Assembly (NCBI GenBank): GCA_947461705.1
Contig: CANHMF010000004.1
Coordinates: 1 to 45,197 of the forward strand
DNA length: 45,197 nucleotides
Direction: 5' to 3'
From: Synechococcaceae cyanobacterium
Lineage (GTDB): Bacteria > Cyanobacteriota > Cyanobacteriia > PCC-6307 > Cyanobiaceae
Shown here: piece after piece, positions 24,965-34,562 of the stretch
How the letters are laid out: each line of letters opens with the position of its first letter
How positions within the stretch are numbered: position 1 is the first letter of the stretch
Made by a program: the position numbers and the translations under genes
The notes under the pieces: model-generated
Seen by the model: the letters and a program-made list of their open reading frames with translations, nothing else
Databases searched by the model: none
What the model was told of the DNA's origin: nothing

Positions 24965-26336
24965 GGTGGTAGGTGCGGGCGGCCAGAGCAAACCGTTGGG
25001 GAACCTGGCTGCAGCCCGCCCAGTGCAGATGCAGCCAGCTGGCATGCAGGCCAGGGTGGGTCCAGCCCTCGGGCCGGATCGGCGATCCCCAGCCCTCAAG
25101 CTGCCACAGCTCGCCATGGGCGGCCACCGGATCCAGCTGCCAGCGGTGAAACTCATGGCCGCAGAGGCGCTCGCCGGGCCGCACCACCAGCCCTGCGCGG
25201 CCCACGCTTGCATCGCGGTAGCCCAGGCTGAGGCTGCCGCGGCGGGCGTGAAAGGGCAGCACCCCAGCCATGGGCTGGGCCACACCGGCCTGATCACAGA
25301 GGCTCTGGCCCAGCAGCAACAGCCCGCCGCACTCCGCATAGATCGGCAGCCCCGCGGCCGCCGCAGCGGCGATGGCCCCACGGCTGCGGTGGCTGGCCGC
25401 CAGTTGGGCGGCGTGCAGTTCGGGGTAGCCCCCGGGCAGGATCAAGCCACGGCACTCGGCCGGTAGGGGGGCATCGGCCAGGGGCGACCAGGCCTCCACG
25501 CGGAGTCCGTGGGCCTCCAACAATTCCCCCGCCTCCGGATAGCGGAAGTGGAAGGCCCGATCACTGGCGATGGCGATGGTGAGGGGTGGGTGGCCTTCCG
25601 AGGCGGCCGGGTGTGGCTGCAGACACCAAGCGATCGGATCGAGTCCATCGGCTGGGGGGCTGGGTGCTGCCAGCAGGGGCCACAGTTGCTCCAGATCCAG
25701 GTGGCGTTCCGCCAGGTCGGCCCAGGCCCCCTGGCGCTCCTCCAGATCGGAGAGTTCGTGGGCTGGCAGCAGGCCCAGATGGCGGGAGGGCAGGCTGAGG
25801 CTCTCGTGGCGAGGCAGGGCCCCCAGCAGGGGCATGCCGATGCTCTGCAGGGCCTCCCGCAGTAGGGCATGGTGCCGCTCGCTGCCCACGCCGTTGAGCA
25901 CCACCCCGGCGATCTGCAGGTTGGCTTGGTGATCGCGGAAGCCCCGCACCAGCGCCGCCAGCGACCCCGCCTGGCGGCTGGCCTCCACCACCAGCAGCAC
26001 CGGCAGTCCCAGCTGGGCGGCCACGGCGGCTGAACTCCCTTCGCTGCTGGGCCCCTTGCCATCGAACAGGCCCATCACCCCCTCCACCACCGCCAGGTCG
26101 GCCCTGCTACCGAAGCCGCGGTAGCTGCGCGCCACCCAGGCCTCGCCGCAGAGCAGGGGGTCGAGGTTGCGGCAGGGCCTGCCGCTGCTGGCCGTGAGCA
26201 GCTGGGGATCGAGGTAGTCGGGCCCCACCTTGAAGGTCTGGATGCTGCGGCCGCGGCGGCGGGCCAGGGCCGTGAGCGCCAGGGTCACCAGGGTCTTGCC
26301 GCTGCCGCTGGCCGGGGCGGCGATCAGGCAGGCCAT
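24945..26336 (-). CDS. cbiA: Cobyrinic acid a,c-diamide synthase
   Basis: CbiA amidates the a and c side chains of cobyrinic acid, using ATP and glutamine, in corrin ring synthesis. The N-terminal P-loop-like ATPase domain begins LIAAPASGSGKTLVTLALTA, has KVGPDYLDPQLLTA and VVEGVMGLFDG, typical of the family; the C-terminal class I glutaminase domain has GLILPGGYPELHAAQLA, then YAECGGLLLLG with the catalytic Cys, and HEFHRWQLD with the His. Length 463 is standard. It follows opcA by 17 bases and overlaps the phosphatase gene by 20. Pseudocobalamin synthesis is known in picocyanobacteria. Confidence 0.93.
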   Translation of the reverse strand: MACLIAAPASGSGKTLVTLALTALARRRGRSIQTFKVGPDYLDPQLLTASSGRPCRNLDPLLCGEAWVARSYRGFGSRADLAVVEGVMGLFDGKGPSSEGSSAAVAAQLGLPVLLVVEASRQAGSLAALVRGFRDHQANLQIAGVVLNGVGSERHHALLREALQSIGMPLLGALPRHESLSLPSRHLGLLPAHELSDLEERQGAWADLAERHLDLEQLWPLLAAPSPPADGLDPIAWCLQPHPAASEGHPPLTIAIASDRAFHFRYPEAGELLEAHGLRVEAWSPLADAPLPAECRGLILPGGYPELHAAQLAASHRSRGAIAAAAAAGLPIYAECGGLLLLGQSLCDQAGVAQPMAGVLPFHARRGSLSLGYRDASVGRAGLVVRPGERLCGHEFHRWQLDPVAAHGELWQLEGWGSPIRPEGWTHPGLHASWLHLHWAGCSQVPQRFALAARTYHRDHCLA

Positions 26337-26353
26337 CGGGCTGGAGGATGGGG

Positions 26354-27655
26354 CTACTGGGGCAGCAGCTTGGCAGCCAGGGGGGCTGCCGCCGCCAGCA
26401 GGGGGTTGGTGCTGTTGTGGCCGCCGCCAAGCAAGCGGGCCATTTCCATTTCCTCGCTCTCATTCGGCAGGGGCACCACCTCCTCCGCTAGCTCCATCGA
26501 GGCCGCACCACCGGCCTCCAGGCGCATGCAGCCCCCCGATTCCGAGCAGAGAATCACGCACAGGGGGGGCTGGCCCGGGGGTGCACAGATCAGCCGCAGG
26601 CCCACCAGGGCCCCGGGGTGGGTCTTGGTGATGCCCACGGGCACGGGCATCAAGCGCACCTGCACGCTCTCGCCATCGCTGCGCTCGAACTCGGCGCCAA
26701 TGCCCTGCTGGCCCTGGTCGCTCGGAATCCAGTAGCTGCTTTGCAGGTGCCAGCCCAGCCGGTCGGCGATCCAGGCGGCCAGCAGCAGGCCCTTCACGGG
26801 GTGGTGCCCTTCCACGTCGATGTCCAGCTGCACCACCCGATCGAGGGCGCTCTGGCGGCTGGGGGGGTCGAAGGCCATCGCCAGCGACTCGCGCCAGCTG
26901 CGCAGCCGCAGCCAGTTGAGGTCGTTCACGGCCTGGCCCGTGGCGATGCGCTCCACCAGCAGATCCAGGCAGCGGCGGGGATCACCGCTGGAGCTGTCCA
27001 CCACCAGGCGGCGGGGCGGCACGGCCAGGGCCTCGAGCAGCTCGGGCGATTCATCCATCGAGCCGTTCCACCACACCCAGCAGGGCAGATCCGGTTCGAT
27101 CAGGGGCTGCAGCATGGCCAGCCCCTGATGCAGGGCACCCATGCTCCCCCGCAGTACCACCACGTCGCCGCAGGCGTCCTCGCTGCCGCTGCGTTCCTCC
27201 GGGAGGGGGCAGTAGGCCGCCACCAGGGTTTCCAGCGGCTTATCGGCCGCCAGGGTGGGAGCGAGGGTGATCAGGCGCCGCGGGCGATGGGCGCTGATGG
27301 CGCGATCCACGAATTGGCCGCGCAGGTCGTCGGCCGTGTGCTCCCCGGGCTGCTGGCCCAGGGCCCAGGCCAGCTCCGTGGCGGTGGGCGCCGTGCTGCA
27401 GGGCAACCCGCAGGCGGGAATGGCCTCGCGGGCAGCCTCCAGCAGCTCCTCGTTGAGCAGGCCGCTGATGGGCCCATCGATCCGGCCCGTGCGGATCAAC
27501 TGCTGCTGCAGCCAGGAGGGTTCCCACACCAGCAGGGTGAAGGTGGCAGCCCCGGCGGATCCCAGCAGACCCTCACTCCAGAGTTTGTTGAGGTAGCCGG
27601 GCACCTCGCTGGGGGGCAAGGCAAGGGGGGCCTGAAGGGTGAGCTGGGGAGCCAT
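26354..27655 (-). CDS. opcA: Glucose-6-phosphate dehydrogenase assembly protein
   Basis: OpcA is the cyanobacterial redox-linked activator that promotes oligomerisation and activity of glucose-6-phosphate dehydrogenase. Residues are consistent with the family: APLALPPSEVPGYLNKLWSE at the start, NWLRLRSWRESLAMAFDPPS in the middle, and the ending LARLLGGGHNSTNPLLAAA. Length 433 is standard. It lies 59 bases downstream of zwf on the same strand, the usual arrangement in cyanobacteria, and 17 bases before cbiA. Conserved cysteines that mediate thioredoxin control in other OpcA proteins may be among CGLPCSTAPTATEL and CLDLLVERI. Confidence 0.93.
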   Translation of the reverse strand: MAPQLTLQAPLALPPSEVPGYLNKLWSEGLLGSAGAATFTLLVWEPSWLQQQLIRTGRIDGPISGLLNEELLEAAREAIPACGLPCSTAPTATELAWALGQQPGEHTADDLRGQFVDRAISAHRPRRLITLAPTLAADKPLETLVAAYCPLPEERSGSEDACGDVVVLRGSMGALHQGLAMLQPLIEPDLPCWVWWNGSMDESPELLEALAVPPRRLVVDSSSGDPRRCLDLLVERIATGQAVNDLNWLRLRSWRESLAMAFDPPSRQSALDRVVQLDIDVEGHHPVKGLLLAAWIADRLGWHLQSSYWIPSDQGQQGIGAEFERSDGESVQVRLMPVPVGITKTHPGALVGLRLICAPPGQPPLCVILCSESGGCMRLEAGGAASMELAEEVVPLPNESEEMEMARLLGGGHNSTNPLLAAAAPLAAKLLPQ

Positions 27656-27714
27656 GGCGGGCGGTACGGCGAAGGTTGGGAGGGATCGTCAGGCGATTGG
27701 CGAACGCGCGCAGA

Positions 27715-29238
27715 TCAGGGGCGGCGCCACATCAGGCCGTCCTCGGCCATGAGGTTGTCGGCGGCGCCGGGGCCCCAGGTGCCGGCCTCATAGGGGTGGA
27801 TCGGCAGCTGCCAAGGGGCGTCCTCCATCAGCTCCAGCAGTGGGGTGTACAGACGCCAGGCCGCTTCCACCTCGTCGCTGCGGGTGAACAGGGTGGGATC
27901 GCCGAGCATGGCGTCAGCCAACAGGCGCACATAGCCCTCATCCGAGGGCTCGCCGAAGGATTCGTCGTAGCTGAAGTGCATGTCCACCGGCCGGCTGCGC
28001 ATGCCGGAACCGGGGGCCTTCACCTCAAACACGAATCCGGCCCCCTCATCGGGTTGGATGCGCAGGATCAGCTGGTTGGCGGTGGGGCTGCCGCCGGCCG
28101 CATCGAACAGGTGAACCGGTGCTTCGCGGAAGGTGAGCACCACTTCACTGAGGCGCTTGGGCAGCCGTTTGCCGGTGCGCAGGTAGAAGGGCACGCCCTG
28201 CCAACGCCAGTTGTCGATGAACAGCTTCATCGCCACATAGGTTTCGGTGGTGCTGTTGGGATTCACCCCCGGTTCGGCTCGGTAGCCGGTGAGCGGCATT
28301 GCCGGACTGCCGCCCTCGCTGTACTGGCCCCGCACGCAACACTTCCAGGGTTCATCTTCATTGGCCAGGCGTGAGGCCTGGAGCACCTTGGCCTTTTCGT
28401 TGCGGATGGCCTCAGGATCAAAGCGGCCTGGGGCTTCCATGGTGGTGAGCGCCAGCATCTGGGTGAGGTGGTTCTGCACCATGTCCCGCAGGGCGCCGGA
28501 GCTCTCGTAGTAGCCGGCCCGCTCTTCCACACCCACCGTTTCTGCGGCGGTGATCTGGACGTTGGCGATGTAGTTGCGGTTCCAGATCGGCTCGAAAATC
28601 GTGTTGGCAAAGCGCAACACCAGGATGTTCTGAACTGTTTCCTTGCCGAGGTAGTGGTCGATCCGGAAGATCTGCTGCTCCTGGCTGCAGGCCTGCACGA
28701 TGCGGTTCAGCTGCTCGGCACTGCCGTAGTCGCGGCCGAAGGGTTTCTCGATCACCACGCGGCTGCGGCTGGGATCCTTGAGCAGGCCGGCATTGGCCAG
28801 GGTTCGGCAACCACTGCCGTAGAAGGCGGGCGACACCGAGAGGTAGAAGGTGCGGTTGCCGCGGGTGGCCTTGAGGCGGTCGATGGCCTCCAGGCGGGTG
28901 CCCAGCCGCTCCACGTCCTGCTGCTGCTGCAGATCCACCGGCTCGTAGAAGAGGCAGGCGGAGAACTGATTCCAGGCGTTCTGGTGCTGGCTCACCTCCT
29001 CGCTGAGGGCCTCGGCCATGCGGGAGCGGAACTCCTCATCGCTCCAGGGGCGGCGGGCACAGCCGAGCACGGCGAATTCACTGGGCAGCCGCCGCTGGCG
29101 GAACAGCTCGAACAGGGCCGGAATCAGCTTGCGATGGGTGAGGTCGCCGCTGGCCCCGAAGATCACCAGGCACTGGGGTGAGATCACCCGCTCCTGGCGC
29201 AGGCCAACGCGCAGGGGGTTGGTGAGGGTGTGGGCCAT
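27715..29238 (-). CDS. zwf: Glucose-6-phosphate 1-dehydrogenase
   Basis: Zwf oxidises glucose-6-phosphate with NADP and opens the oxidative pentose phosphate pathway, the main source of NADPH in darkness. The coenzyme site LVIFGASGDLTHRKLIPALF starts near residue 24, the active site is RIDHYLGKETVQNILVLRFA, and EKPFGRDYGSAEQLNR and the C-terminal VRLLADAMLGDPTLFTRSDE are clear. 507 residues is standard. The start MAHTLTNPLRVGLRQ (29238) is chosen over ATG 29259, which would add seven atypical residues. The next gene upstream is petH, ending with a terminator at 29368-29392, so zwf has its own promoter in the 130 bases between. Confidence 0.96.
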   Translation of the reverse strand: MAHTLTNPLRVGLRQERVISPQCLVIFGASGDLTHRKLIPALFELFRQRRLPSEFAVLGCARRPWSDEEFRSRMAEALSEEVSQHQNAWNQFSACLFYEPVDLQQQQDVERLGTRLEAIDRLKATRGNRTFYLSVSPAFYGSGCRTLANAGLLKDPSRSRVVIEKPFGRDYGSAEQLNRIVQACSQEQQIFRIDHYLGKETVQNILVLRFANTIFEPIWNRNYIANVQITAAETVGVEERAGYYESSGALRDMVQNHLTQMLALTTMEAPGRFDPEAIRNEKAKVLQASRLANEDEPWKCCVRGQYSEGGSPAMPLTGYRAEPGVNPNSTTETYVAMKLFIDNWRWQGVPFYLRTGKRLPKRLSEVVLTFREAPVHLFDAAGGSPTANQLILRIQPDEGAGFVFEVKAPGSGMRSRPVDMHFSYDESFGEPSDEGYVRLLADAMLGDPTLFTRSDEVEAAWRLYTPLLELMEDAPWQLPIHPYEAGTWGPGAADNLMAEDGLMWRRP

Positions 29239-29367
29239 CTCGATTGCGCGCTTGCCCATGGTTTAACGGCCCTGGCGGGGAAGCGCCTGGGTCGATGGCG
29301 TTCTCAAGGCTTTTGTGCGTGATCAGTGAACCAATGGCCGCTTGGCAGGCCTCGTGAGCAGCCCATG

Positions 29368-29392
29368 AAAAAAGCCCGCCGGGGAGGCGGGC
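29368..29392 (-). terminator. Rho-independent terminator of petH
   Basis: On the minus strand, reading from petH, a 7-bp GC stem (GCCCGCC/GGCGGGC, loop of 5) is followed by six T. It lies 33 bases past the petH stop at 29425 and separates petH from zwf. Confidence 0.92.
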
Positions 29393-29424
29393 CTGAACAG
29401 CCCGGGAGGGCCTTGAGCCAGGGC

Positions 29425-30678
<1,254 letters not shown>

Positions 30679-30722
30679 CTAGGTTTGGCCACCGCAGACC
30701 ACCGCCCAGCCCTAGTCGTTCC

Positions 30723-31319
30723 TTGACGCAGCTCTCGGCTCCCAATGGCAACGGTCTGTTGCAGACCCAGGCCCTCAGCGTGGGCAGTGCCCCTCTGCAG
30801 TTGGAGAGCTGCTCTTTGGACACCATCCAGCAGGACATGGAGCGGCTGCCCGGCGGATGCCGCAGGCTGGCTGTTCAGCTGCGGATTGGCCTCGATCCCG
30901 ATGCGATCTGGGCGGTGCTTACGGACTACGACAATCTCAGCCGCTTCATCCCCAATTTGCAGAGCTCGCGCCAGCTGTGGCGGCGCGGCGATGTGGTGGG
31001 ACTGGAGCAGGAAGGTGCCCAGACCTTCATGGGGCTCCGCTTCAAGGCCAGGGTTCAGCTGGCGCTCACCGAGCACCGCGAGCAGCAGCGGCTCAGCTTT
31101 GTGATGACCAAAGGGGATTTCCGGCGTTTTGAGGGGGCCTGGCAGATCGCCGGCGCCAGCACGGAAGCCACAACCCTGCTCTACGAACTCACGGTTCAGG
31201 GCTGCGTGGGCATGCCGATTGGACTGATTGAGCAACGTCTGCGGGAAGACCTGGCAGCCAACCTGCGTGCCGTGCAGCAGGAAGCTCTACGCCGTTCCGC
31301 TCTGGTGGCCATCGCCTGA
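30723..31319 (+). CDS. SRPBCC-family (START-like) protein
   Basis: A single hydrophobic-cavity domain runs from about residue 45: CRRLAVQLRIGLDPDAIWAV, LTDYDNLSRFIPNLQSSRQL, then GLRFKARVQLALTEHREQQR and the terminal helix LIEQRLREDLAANLRAVQQE. This is the SRPBCC/polyketide-cyclase fold, which binds lipids or other small hydrophobic molecules; the ligand here is not evident. The residues before 45 look weakly conserved. The TTG at 30723 has no ribosome site; ATG 30837 (MERLPGGCRRL) would still keep the domain, so the start is uncertain. It is divergent from petH. Confidence 0.8.
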   Translation: MTQLSAPNGNGLLQTQALSVGSAPLQLESCSLDTIQQDMERLPGGCRRLAVQLRIGLDPDAIWAVLTDYDNLSRFIPNLQSSRQLWRRGDVVGLEQEGAQTFMGLRFKARVQLALTEHREQQRLSFVMTKGDFRRFEGAWQIAGASTEATTLLYELTVQGCVGMPIGLIEQRLREDLAANLRAVQQEALRRSALVAIA

Positions 31320-31409
31320 GAACCAGCTCTAACCCGACGTTCATCATCCAGGATCCGCCAGGTGGAGCCGTAGCCCCACGGAGAACCGGCCCCGCGGAGC
31401 CATGCCAAT

Positions 31410-31434
31410 AAAAAAGCGGCTGCTGGAGCCGCTT
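31410..31434 (-). terminator. Rho-independent terminator of tRNA-Glu
   Basis: On the minus strand the stem AGCGGCT/AGCCGCT (8 bp with a flanking A-T pair) with a 5-base loop is followed by a run of T. It lies 9 bases beyond the 3' end of tRNA-Glu and so ends that transcript. Confidence 0.85.
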
Positions 31435-31442
31435 GATTGATA

Positions 31443-31515
31443 TACCCCCAAGGGGATTCGAACCCCTGTCGCCTCCGTGAAAGGGAGGTGTCCTAGGCCT
31501 CTAGACGATGGGGGC
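31443..31515 (-). tRNA. tRNA-Glu (UUC)
   Basis: On the minus strand a 73-base cloverleaf is complete: acceptor GCCCCCA pairing with TGGGGGT, D-arm region CGTCTAGAGGCCTAGGAC, anticodon stem-loop CCTCCCTTTCACGGAGG with anticodon TTC, T arm CAGGGGTTCGAATCCCCTT, discriminator A; the CCA is not encoded. In cyanobacteria charged tRNA-Glu also feeds tetrapyrrole synthesis through glutamyl-tRNA reductase. It lies between the end of sasA and a terminator, on the same strand as sasA. Confidence 0.97.
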
Positions 31516-31532
31516 TAGGACTCGGACAACAA

Positions 31533-31553
31533 CAAGAGAGAAAGCCTCTCTTG
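31533..31553 (-). terminator. Hairpin between sasA and tRNA-Glu, possible weak terminator
   Basis: A perfect 8-bp inverted repeat (CAAGAGAG/CTCTCTTG, 5-base loop) sits 70 bases beyond the sasA stop. On the minus strand it is followed by TTGTTGT, only partly T-rich, so termination is possible but not strong. It could also be a processing site before the tRNA. Confidence 0.4.
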
Positions 31554-31622
31554 CCTTGCGGGATCTGCCTTTTGGCGTCCCTCTGCCGATGAGAAGAAGT
31601 TACGGGCCAGAGCTGCCCTTCG

Positions 31623-32864
31623 TCAAGACACGCCCTGGCCGTCCCACACGGGGACGGTGAAGTTGAAGCAGGCTCCCTCCCCGGGTTCCGAGGCCACCCA
31701 GATGCGGCCGCCGTGCACCTCGGTGATGCGGCGGCACACCGAGAGCCCCACCCCAAAGCCCGATGTGGTGGCGGAGGTCTGGGGCAGGCGTACCCGCTCC
31801 TGAAAGATCCGCTCCTGCTCATCGCGGGGGATGCCGGGGCCGGAGTCGCAGATGCTCACCTGCAGCCACTGGCTGGTGCGGTGCAGCACCGTGAGGCTCA
31901 CCATGCCGCCGTCGGGGGTGAACTTGAAGGCGTTCTCCAGCAGGTTCAGCAGCACCTGGCGCATGCGGCGCTGGTCGGCATACACATCCGGCAGGTCGGT
32001 GGGGATGTCGGTGATCAGCTCCAGGCCCCGGCCTACCCAGAGCTTCTCGAGTTCGAGGATGGCTTCCGCCGCCACGGGGGCCAGGGCCAGGCGTTGCGGG
32101 TTGAACAGGGCTTCCCAGCGGGTGGTGCCCACCTCCAGCAGGTCCTTGGAGAGCTGCTCAATGTCGTCGAGCCGGCGGCCGAGCACGTCGCGGAAGCGGG
32201 CCTGGTCGATCTGGCCGAGGTTCATGCTCTGCAGCGCCAGTTTGGAGGCGGTGAGCGGGGTGCGCAGCTCGTGGGCCACCATGCGCAACAGTCGTTCCTG
32301 CACCCGCAAGCGCTCGATCAGGGTCTCGTTTTCCTGGCGCAGCACCAGCACCTGGTCCTCCAGCTGCAGCTCCCGCTGGGTGCGGCTGCCATCGCTCTCC
32401 GGAGGGCGCAGGCTCATGCCCAGGCCGCTCACCACCTCCACCTGTTGCCAGCGGGGCAGCCAGCTGCGCAGTTGCTGTAGCAGGGTGTTGCCAGCAAACA
32501 CCTGCTTGGGGGTGGGCTCCAGCTTGATCAGGGCCGGCGTGGCCACCAAGCGGTGCAATTCCAGTAACTCGGGGCGCTTGGCAGGGTCGGCCACCTCCAG
32601 GGTCACCTCGAAGCCGAAATCCTCACTTTCGAGGAAGCCCACCAGACCGCGCAGGTCGGGGGTGGCGTGGTGATGGGGGGCGGCGATCAGGAGCAGTTTC
32701 AGGTGGCGCAGCGGCGGCGGATCCGTGGGGTTCAGAACTGCCGGGCGCGTTGACGGACGCCGCTGGCGCGACGCGCCTGCGGTGCCAGAGGGATTTGGGT
32801 CGGCGGGGCTGAGTTCCCCTGCAACGGGCACCGGTGCGGCGAATCCTGAGAAAAGTGTGCTCAC
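31623..32864 (-). CDS. sasA: Circadian-clock histidine kinase SasA
   Basis: SasA senses the KaiABC oscillator by binding KaiC through a KaiB-like domain and relays phosphate to the response regulator RpaA. Residues about 52-145 are the KaiB-like domain ([39 protein letters not shown]). A coiled linker follows, then the phosphoacceptor helix with His198 in [17 protein letters not shown], and the ATPase boxes [13 protein letters not shown] (N), [11 protein letters not shown] (G1) and [14 protein letters not shown] (G2). The total of 413 residues is slightly longer than usual because about 50 Pro/Ser-rich residues precede the KaiB-like domain. There is no other in-frame ATG, GTG or TTG nearer the domain. 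Confidence 0.94.
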   Translation of the reverse strand: MSTLFSGFAAPVPVAGELSPADPNPSGTAGASRQRRPSTRPAVLNPTDPPPLRHLKLLLIAAPHHHATPDLRGLVGFLESEDFGFEVTLEVADPAKRPELLELHRLVATPALIKLEPTPKQVFAGNTLLQQLRSWLPRWQQVEVVSGLGMSLRPPESDGSRTQRELQLEDQVLVLRQENETLIERLRVQERLLRMVAHELRTPLTASKLALQSMNLGQIDQARFRDVLGRRLDDIEQLSKDLLEVGTTRWEALFNPQRLALAPVAAEAILELEKLWVGRGLELITDIPTDLPDVYADQRRMRQVLLNLLENAFKFTPDGGMVSLTVLHRTSQWLQVSICDSGPGIPRDEQERIFQERVRLPQTSATTSGFGVGLSVCRRITEVHGGRIWVASEPGEGACFNFTVPVWDGQGVS

Positions 32865-32936
32865 CCTATGGTTTTTGGGCAGCGAGTGGTGTCGCCGCTA
32901 TGACGACTGTGATGAGTCGTTGTTCGAGGGGTTGCT

Positions 32937-33518
32937 GTGAGCCATCACCATGAATTGGCTACGAGGCCTCACCCTGTGACCGGTGGCCCCGCAGCGGGTG
33001 GGAGCCGGATCAAATTGGACAACAGTCTGCGGCGTTGGTTCAACCGCAATCTGGGTTTATGGCGCTCGCGTCGCCAATACTTCTTTCCAGACGACGAAGT
33101 GCTGCGGGTGGACATGTTGTTGCGTGTCGAGACCTTCGAGGACTGTGCTGATGCCGAGGTGCGCTATCGCTTCAGCTGGTGGCCCGAGCAGGAGTACGAC
33201 TTTTTTGAGAAGAAACCCCGCTACGTGCGAGAGGGCACCATGGAGGCCACCCTCTGTGGCCATCAGTTGCGTCGCAGTCGTGGCTACCTCTGCGGCTCTC
33301 CCACCCGCAGCCAGATCCGCCAAGTGGATGAGCACGAGTTGGTGTTCGAATCCCATTACCTGGAATGGGACATCCTGGAGCACATTCGTCTGGTGGATCA
33401 GGACCGTTACCGGGCCCGCTCGATCTATTCCTGGTGCGATGGCAACCTGGAATTGGCGGAAATTCATCACGAGATCAGGCTGGAAGGAGCGGGTACTCCC
33501 CTACCGGCAGACGCCTGA
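32937..33518 (+). CDS. CpeS/CpcS-like calycin protein (putative phycobiliprotein lyase-like)
   Basis: The 193-residue product has a beta-barrel look: WFNRNLGLWRSRRQYFFPDD, with a GxWxSxR start like that of S-type chromophore lyases, RYRFSWWPEQEYDFFEKKP, EGTMEATLCGHQLRRSRGYL, ESHYLEWDILEHIRLVDQDR and the final YSWCDGNLELAEIHHEIRL. S-type lyases attach bilins to cysteines of phycobiliproteins, but I cannot confirm that this one does; it may be another calycin protein. The GTG start at 32937 has a His-rich opening. It is divergent from sasA, and its stop TGA (33516-33518) overlaps the ATG of the following exported protein (TGATG). Confidence 0.55.
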   Translation: MSHHHELATRPHPVTGGPAAGGSRIKLDNSLRRWFNRNLGLWRSRRQYFFPDDEVLRVDMLLRVETFEDCADAEVRYRFSWWPEQEYDFFEKKPRYVREGTMEATLCGHQLRRSRGYLCGSPTRSQIRQVDEHELVFESHYLEWDILEHIRLVDQDRYRARSIYSWCDGNLELAEIHHEIRLEGAGTPLPADA

Positions 33519-34030
33519 TGTCGGTGCGTCCGCTGGTTCTGCAGCAGGATTGGGGTTCATTGCCCGTTCTGCGCGTGCGCAAGACCGCCGGCCGTTTCGG
33601 CCTCCTGCTCCTGCCCTTGGCCCTGCTGCTCGTACCGGCTGCTGCCTGGGCGGCTCCCGCCACTGAGGCGGACATGAGCCTCTACACCCGCATCTCGGCC
33701 TTGAATGTCTGCATTTCCCGTTCGGCAGGGATTGACTTTGATAAGTCGGTGGCCGTAGCAGGAGAAACCCTGGCCCAGGTGATCCAGGGTCAGCACGACG
33801 GTGTGATCCAGCAGGTGGGCCCTAAGCCCCTCAGCCTGGATGAATTGCGCAAGGGGTCGATTAACTCCGCCGTTCTGGGGGCTGTGGAGGTGTGTCCCAA
33901 GGAAGTTCCGGCCGATGTGCTGAAGAAGGTGCAGGACGTGCTCAAGAGCCGTGCTGGTCAGGCCGGGCAGACTCCTGCCGCGACACCAGCCGCCAAGCCC
34001 GCTGCAGGCACCAAGCCGGCGGCGAAGTAG
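33518..34030 (+). CDS. Exported cyanobacterial protein, 170 aa
   Basis: An N-terminal signal peptide is clear (RKTAGRFGLLLLPLALLLVP with an AWA-AP cleavage site). The mature domain has DMSLYTRISALNVCISRSAG and ELRKGSINSAVLGAVEVCPK, with two cysteines that may form a disulfide, and ends in an Ala/Pro/Lys-rich tail. I recall similar proteins in picocyanobacteria that carry the misleading label cAMP phosphodiesterase; no catalytic motif of such an enzyme is visible. The ATG shares bases with the stop codon of the upstream CpeS-like gene. No function is assigned. Confidence 0.65.
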   Translation: MSVRPLVLQQDWGSLPVLRVRKTAGRFGLLLLPLALLLVPAAAWAAPATEADMSLYTRISALNVCISRSAGIDFDKSVAVAGETLAQVIQGQHDGVIQQVGPKPLSLDELRKGSINSAVLGAVEVCPKEVPADVLKKVQDVLKSRAGQAGQTPAATPAAKPAAGTKPAAK

Positions 34031-34145
34031 CCCTGCACCAGTTGCAGTTGGTCGCAGGTTGGCCAGGAGTCTGTAGGGACTGTCTGGTGGTTCGGGACTT
34101 GTCTGGTGAGAGGCCCCCAGGGCCCTCCTCACACTCCCTGCTGTC

Positions 34146-34547
34146 ATGACCTCCCTGCGTTTCCTGTCGGCTCTGCTGGTGGCTCCCTTGCTGGCGTTGC
34201 CTGCTGGGGCCTATCCCCGTCCTGTGGGGGTGGCCCCCTATGGACGGGTGCCGAATCCCTGGGCCTATGGCGACACCTACAGCGATGGTCGGGATGGGCC
34301 CCTGCCGCCGCCGCCGGTGGCCCGGGCTCCCTATGGCACAACCCCCTACCCCGCCCAACCCCTCAGTCTTGAGCAGCTGGCTCAGCGCTGCAACACAGGC
34401 CGGCTGGTGGGCGGCTTGATGGGTGGGGGCCTCGGTTATGCCCTGTCCCGCCAGGATGGACGGGCATGGGCGATTCCCCTCGGGGCGCTGCTGGGCTCCC
34501 AGGTGGGCTGCAGCACCGCCGCCGGTCGGGGGCCCGTTCCCTGGTGA
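34146..34547 (+). CDS. Exported glycine-zipper protein, 133 aa
   Basis: A signal peptide (LRFLSALLVAPLLALPAGA) precedes a Pro/Tyr/Gly-rich mature part. A glycine-zipper segment is present at the C terminus: LVGGLMGGGLGYALSRQDG, followed by WAIPLGALLGSQVGC. Such segments occur in envelope proteins that insert in or sit on the outer membrane. It does not look like a lipoprotein, as no lipobox Cys follows the signal. It follows the previous exported gene by 115 bases, and pepN begins 15 bases later. Confidence 0.6.
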   Translation: MTSLRFLSALLVAPLLALPAGAYPRPVGVAPYGRVPNPWAYGDTYSDGRDGPLPPPPVARAPYGTTPYPAQPLSLEQLAQRCNTGRLVGGLMGGGLGYALSRQDGRAWAIPLGALLGSQVGCSTAAGRGPVPW

Positions 34548-34562
34548 TCTCCACTTCTTCCC

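Noticed and set aside
24965..25381. The extension of the histidine phosphatase frame upstream.
   Set aside because: It lies within cbiA, which has clear family motifs in its own frame there.
32725..32940. A 71-residue plus-strand frame across the sasA start region.
   Set aside because: It is mostly antisense to sasA and has no recognisable features.
34096..34130. A GC-rich inverted repeat (GAGAGGCCC / GGGCCCTCCTC) between the two exported-protein genes as a terminator.
   Set aside because: The arms match imperfectly and no T-run follows on the plus strand.
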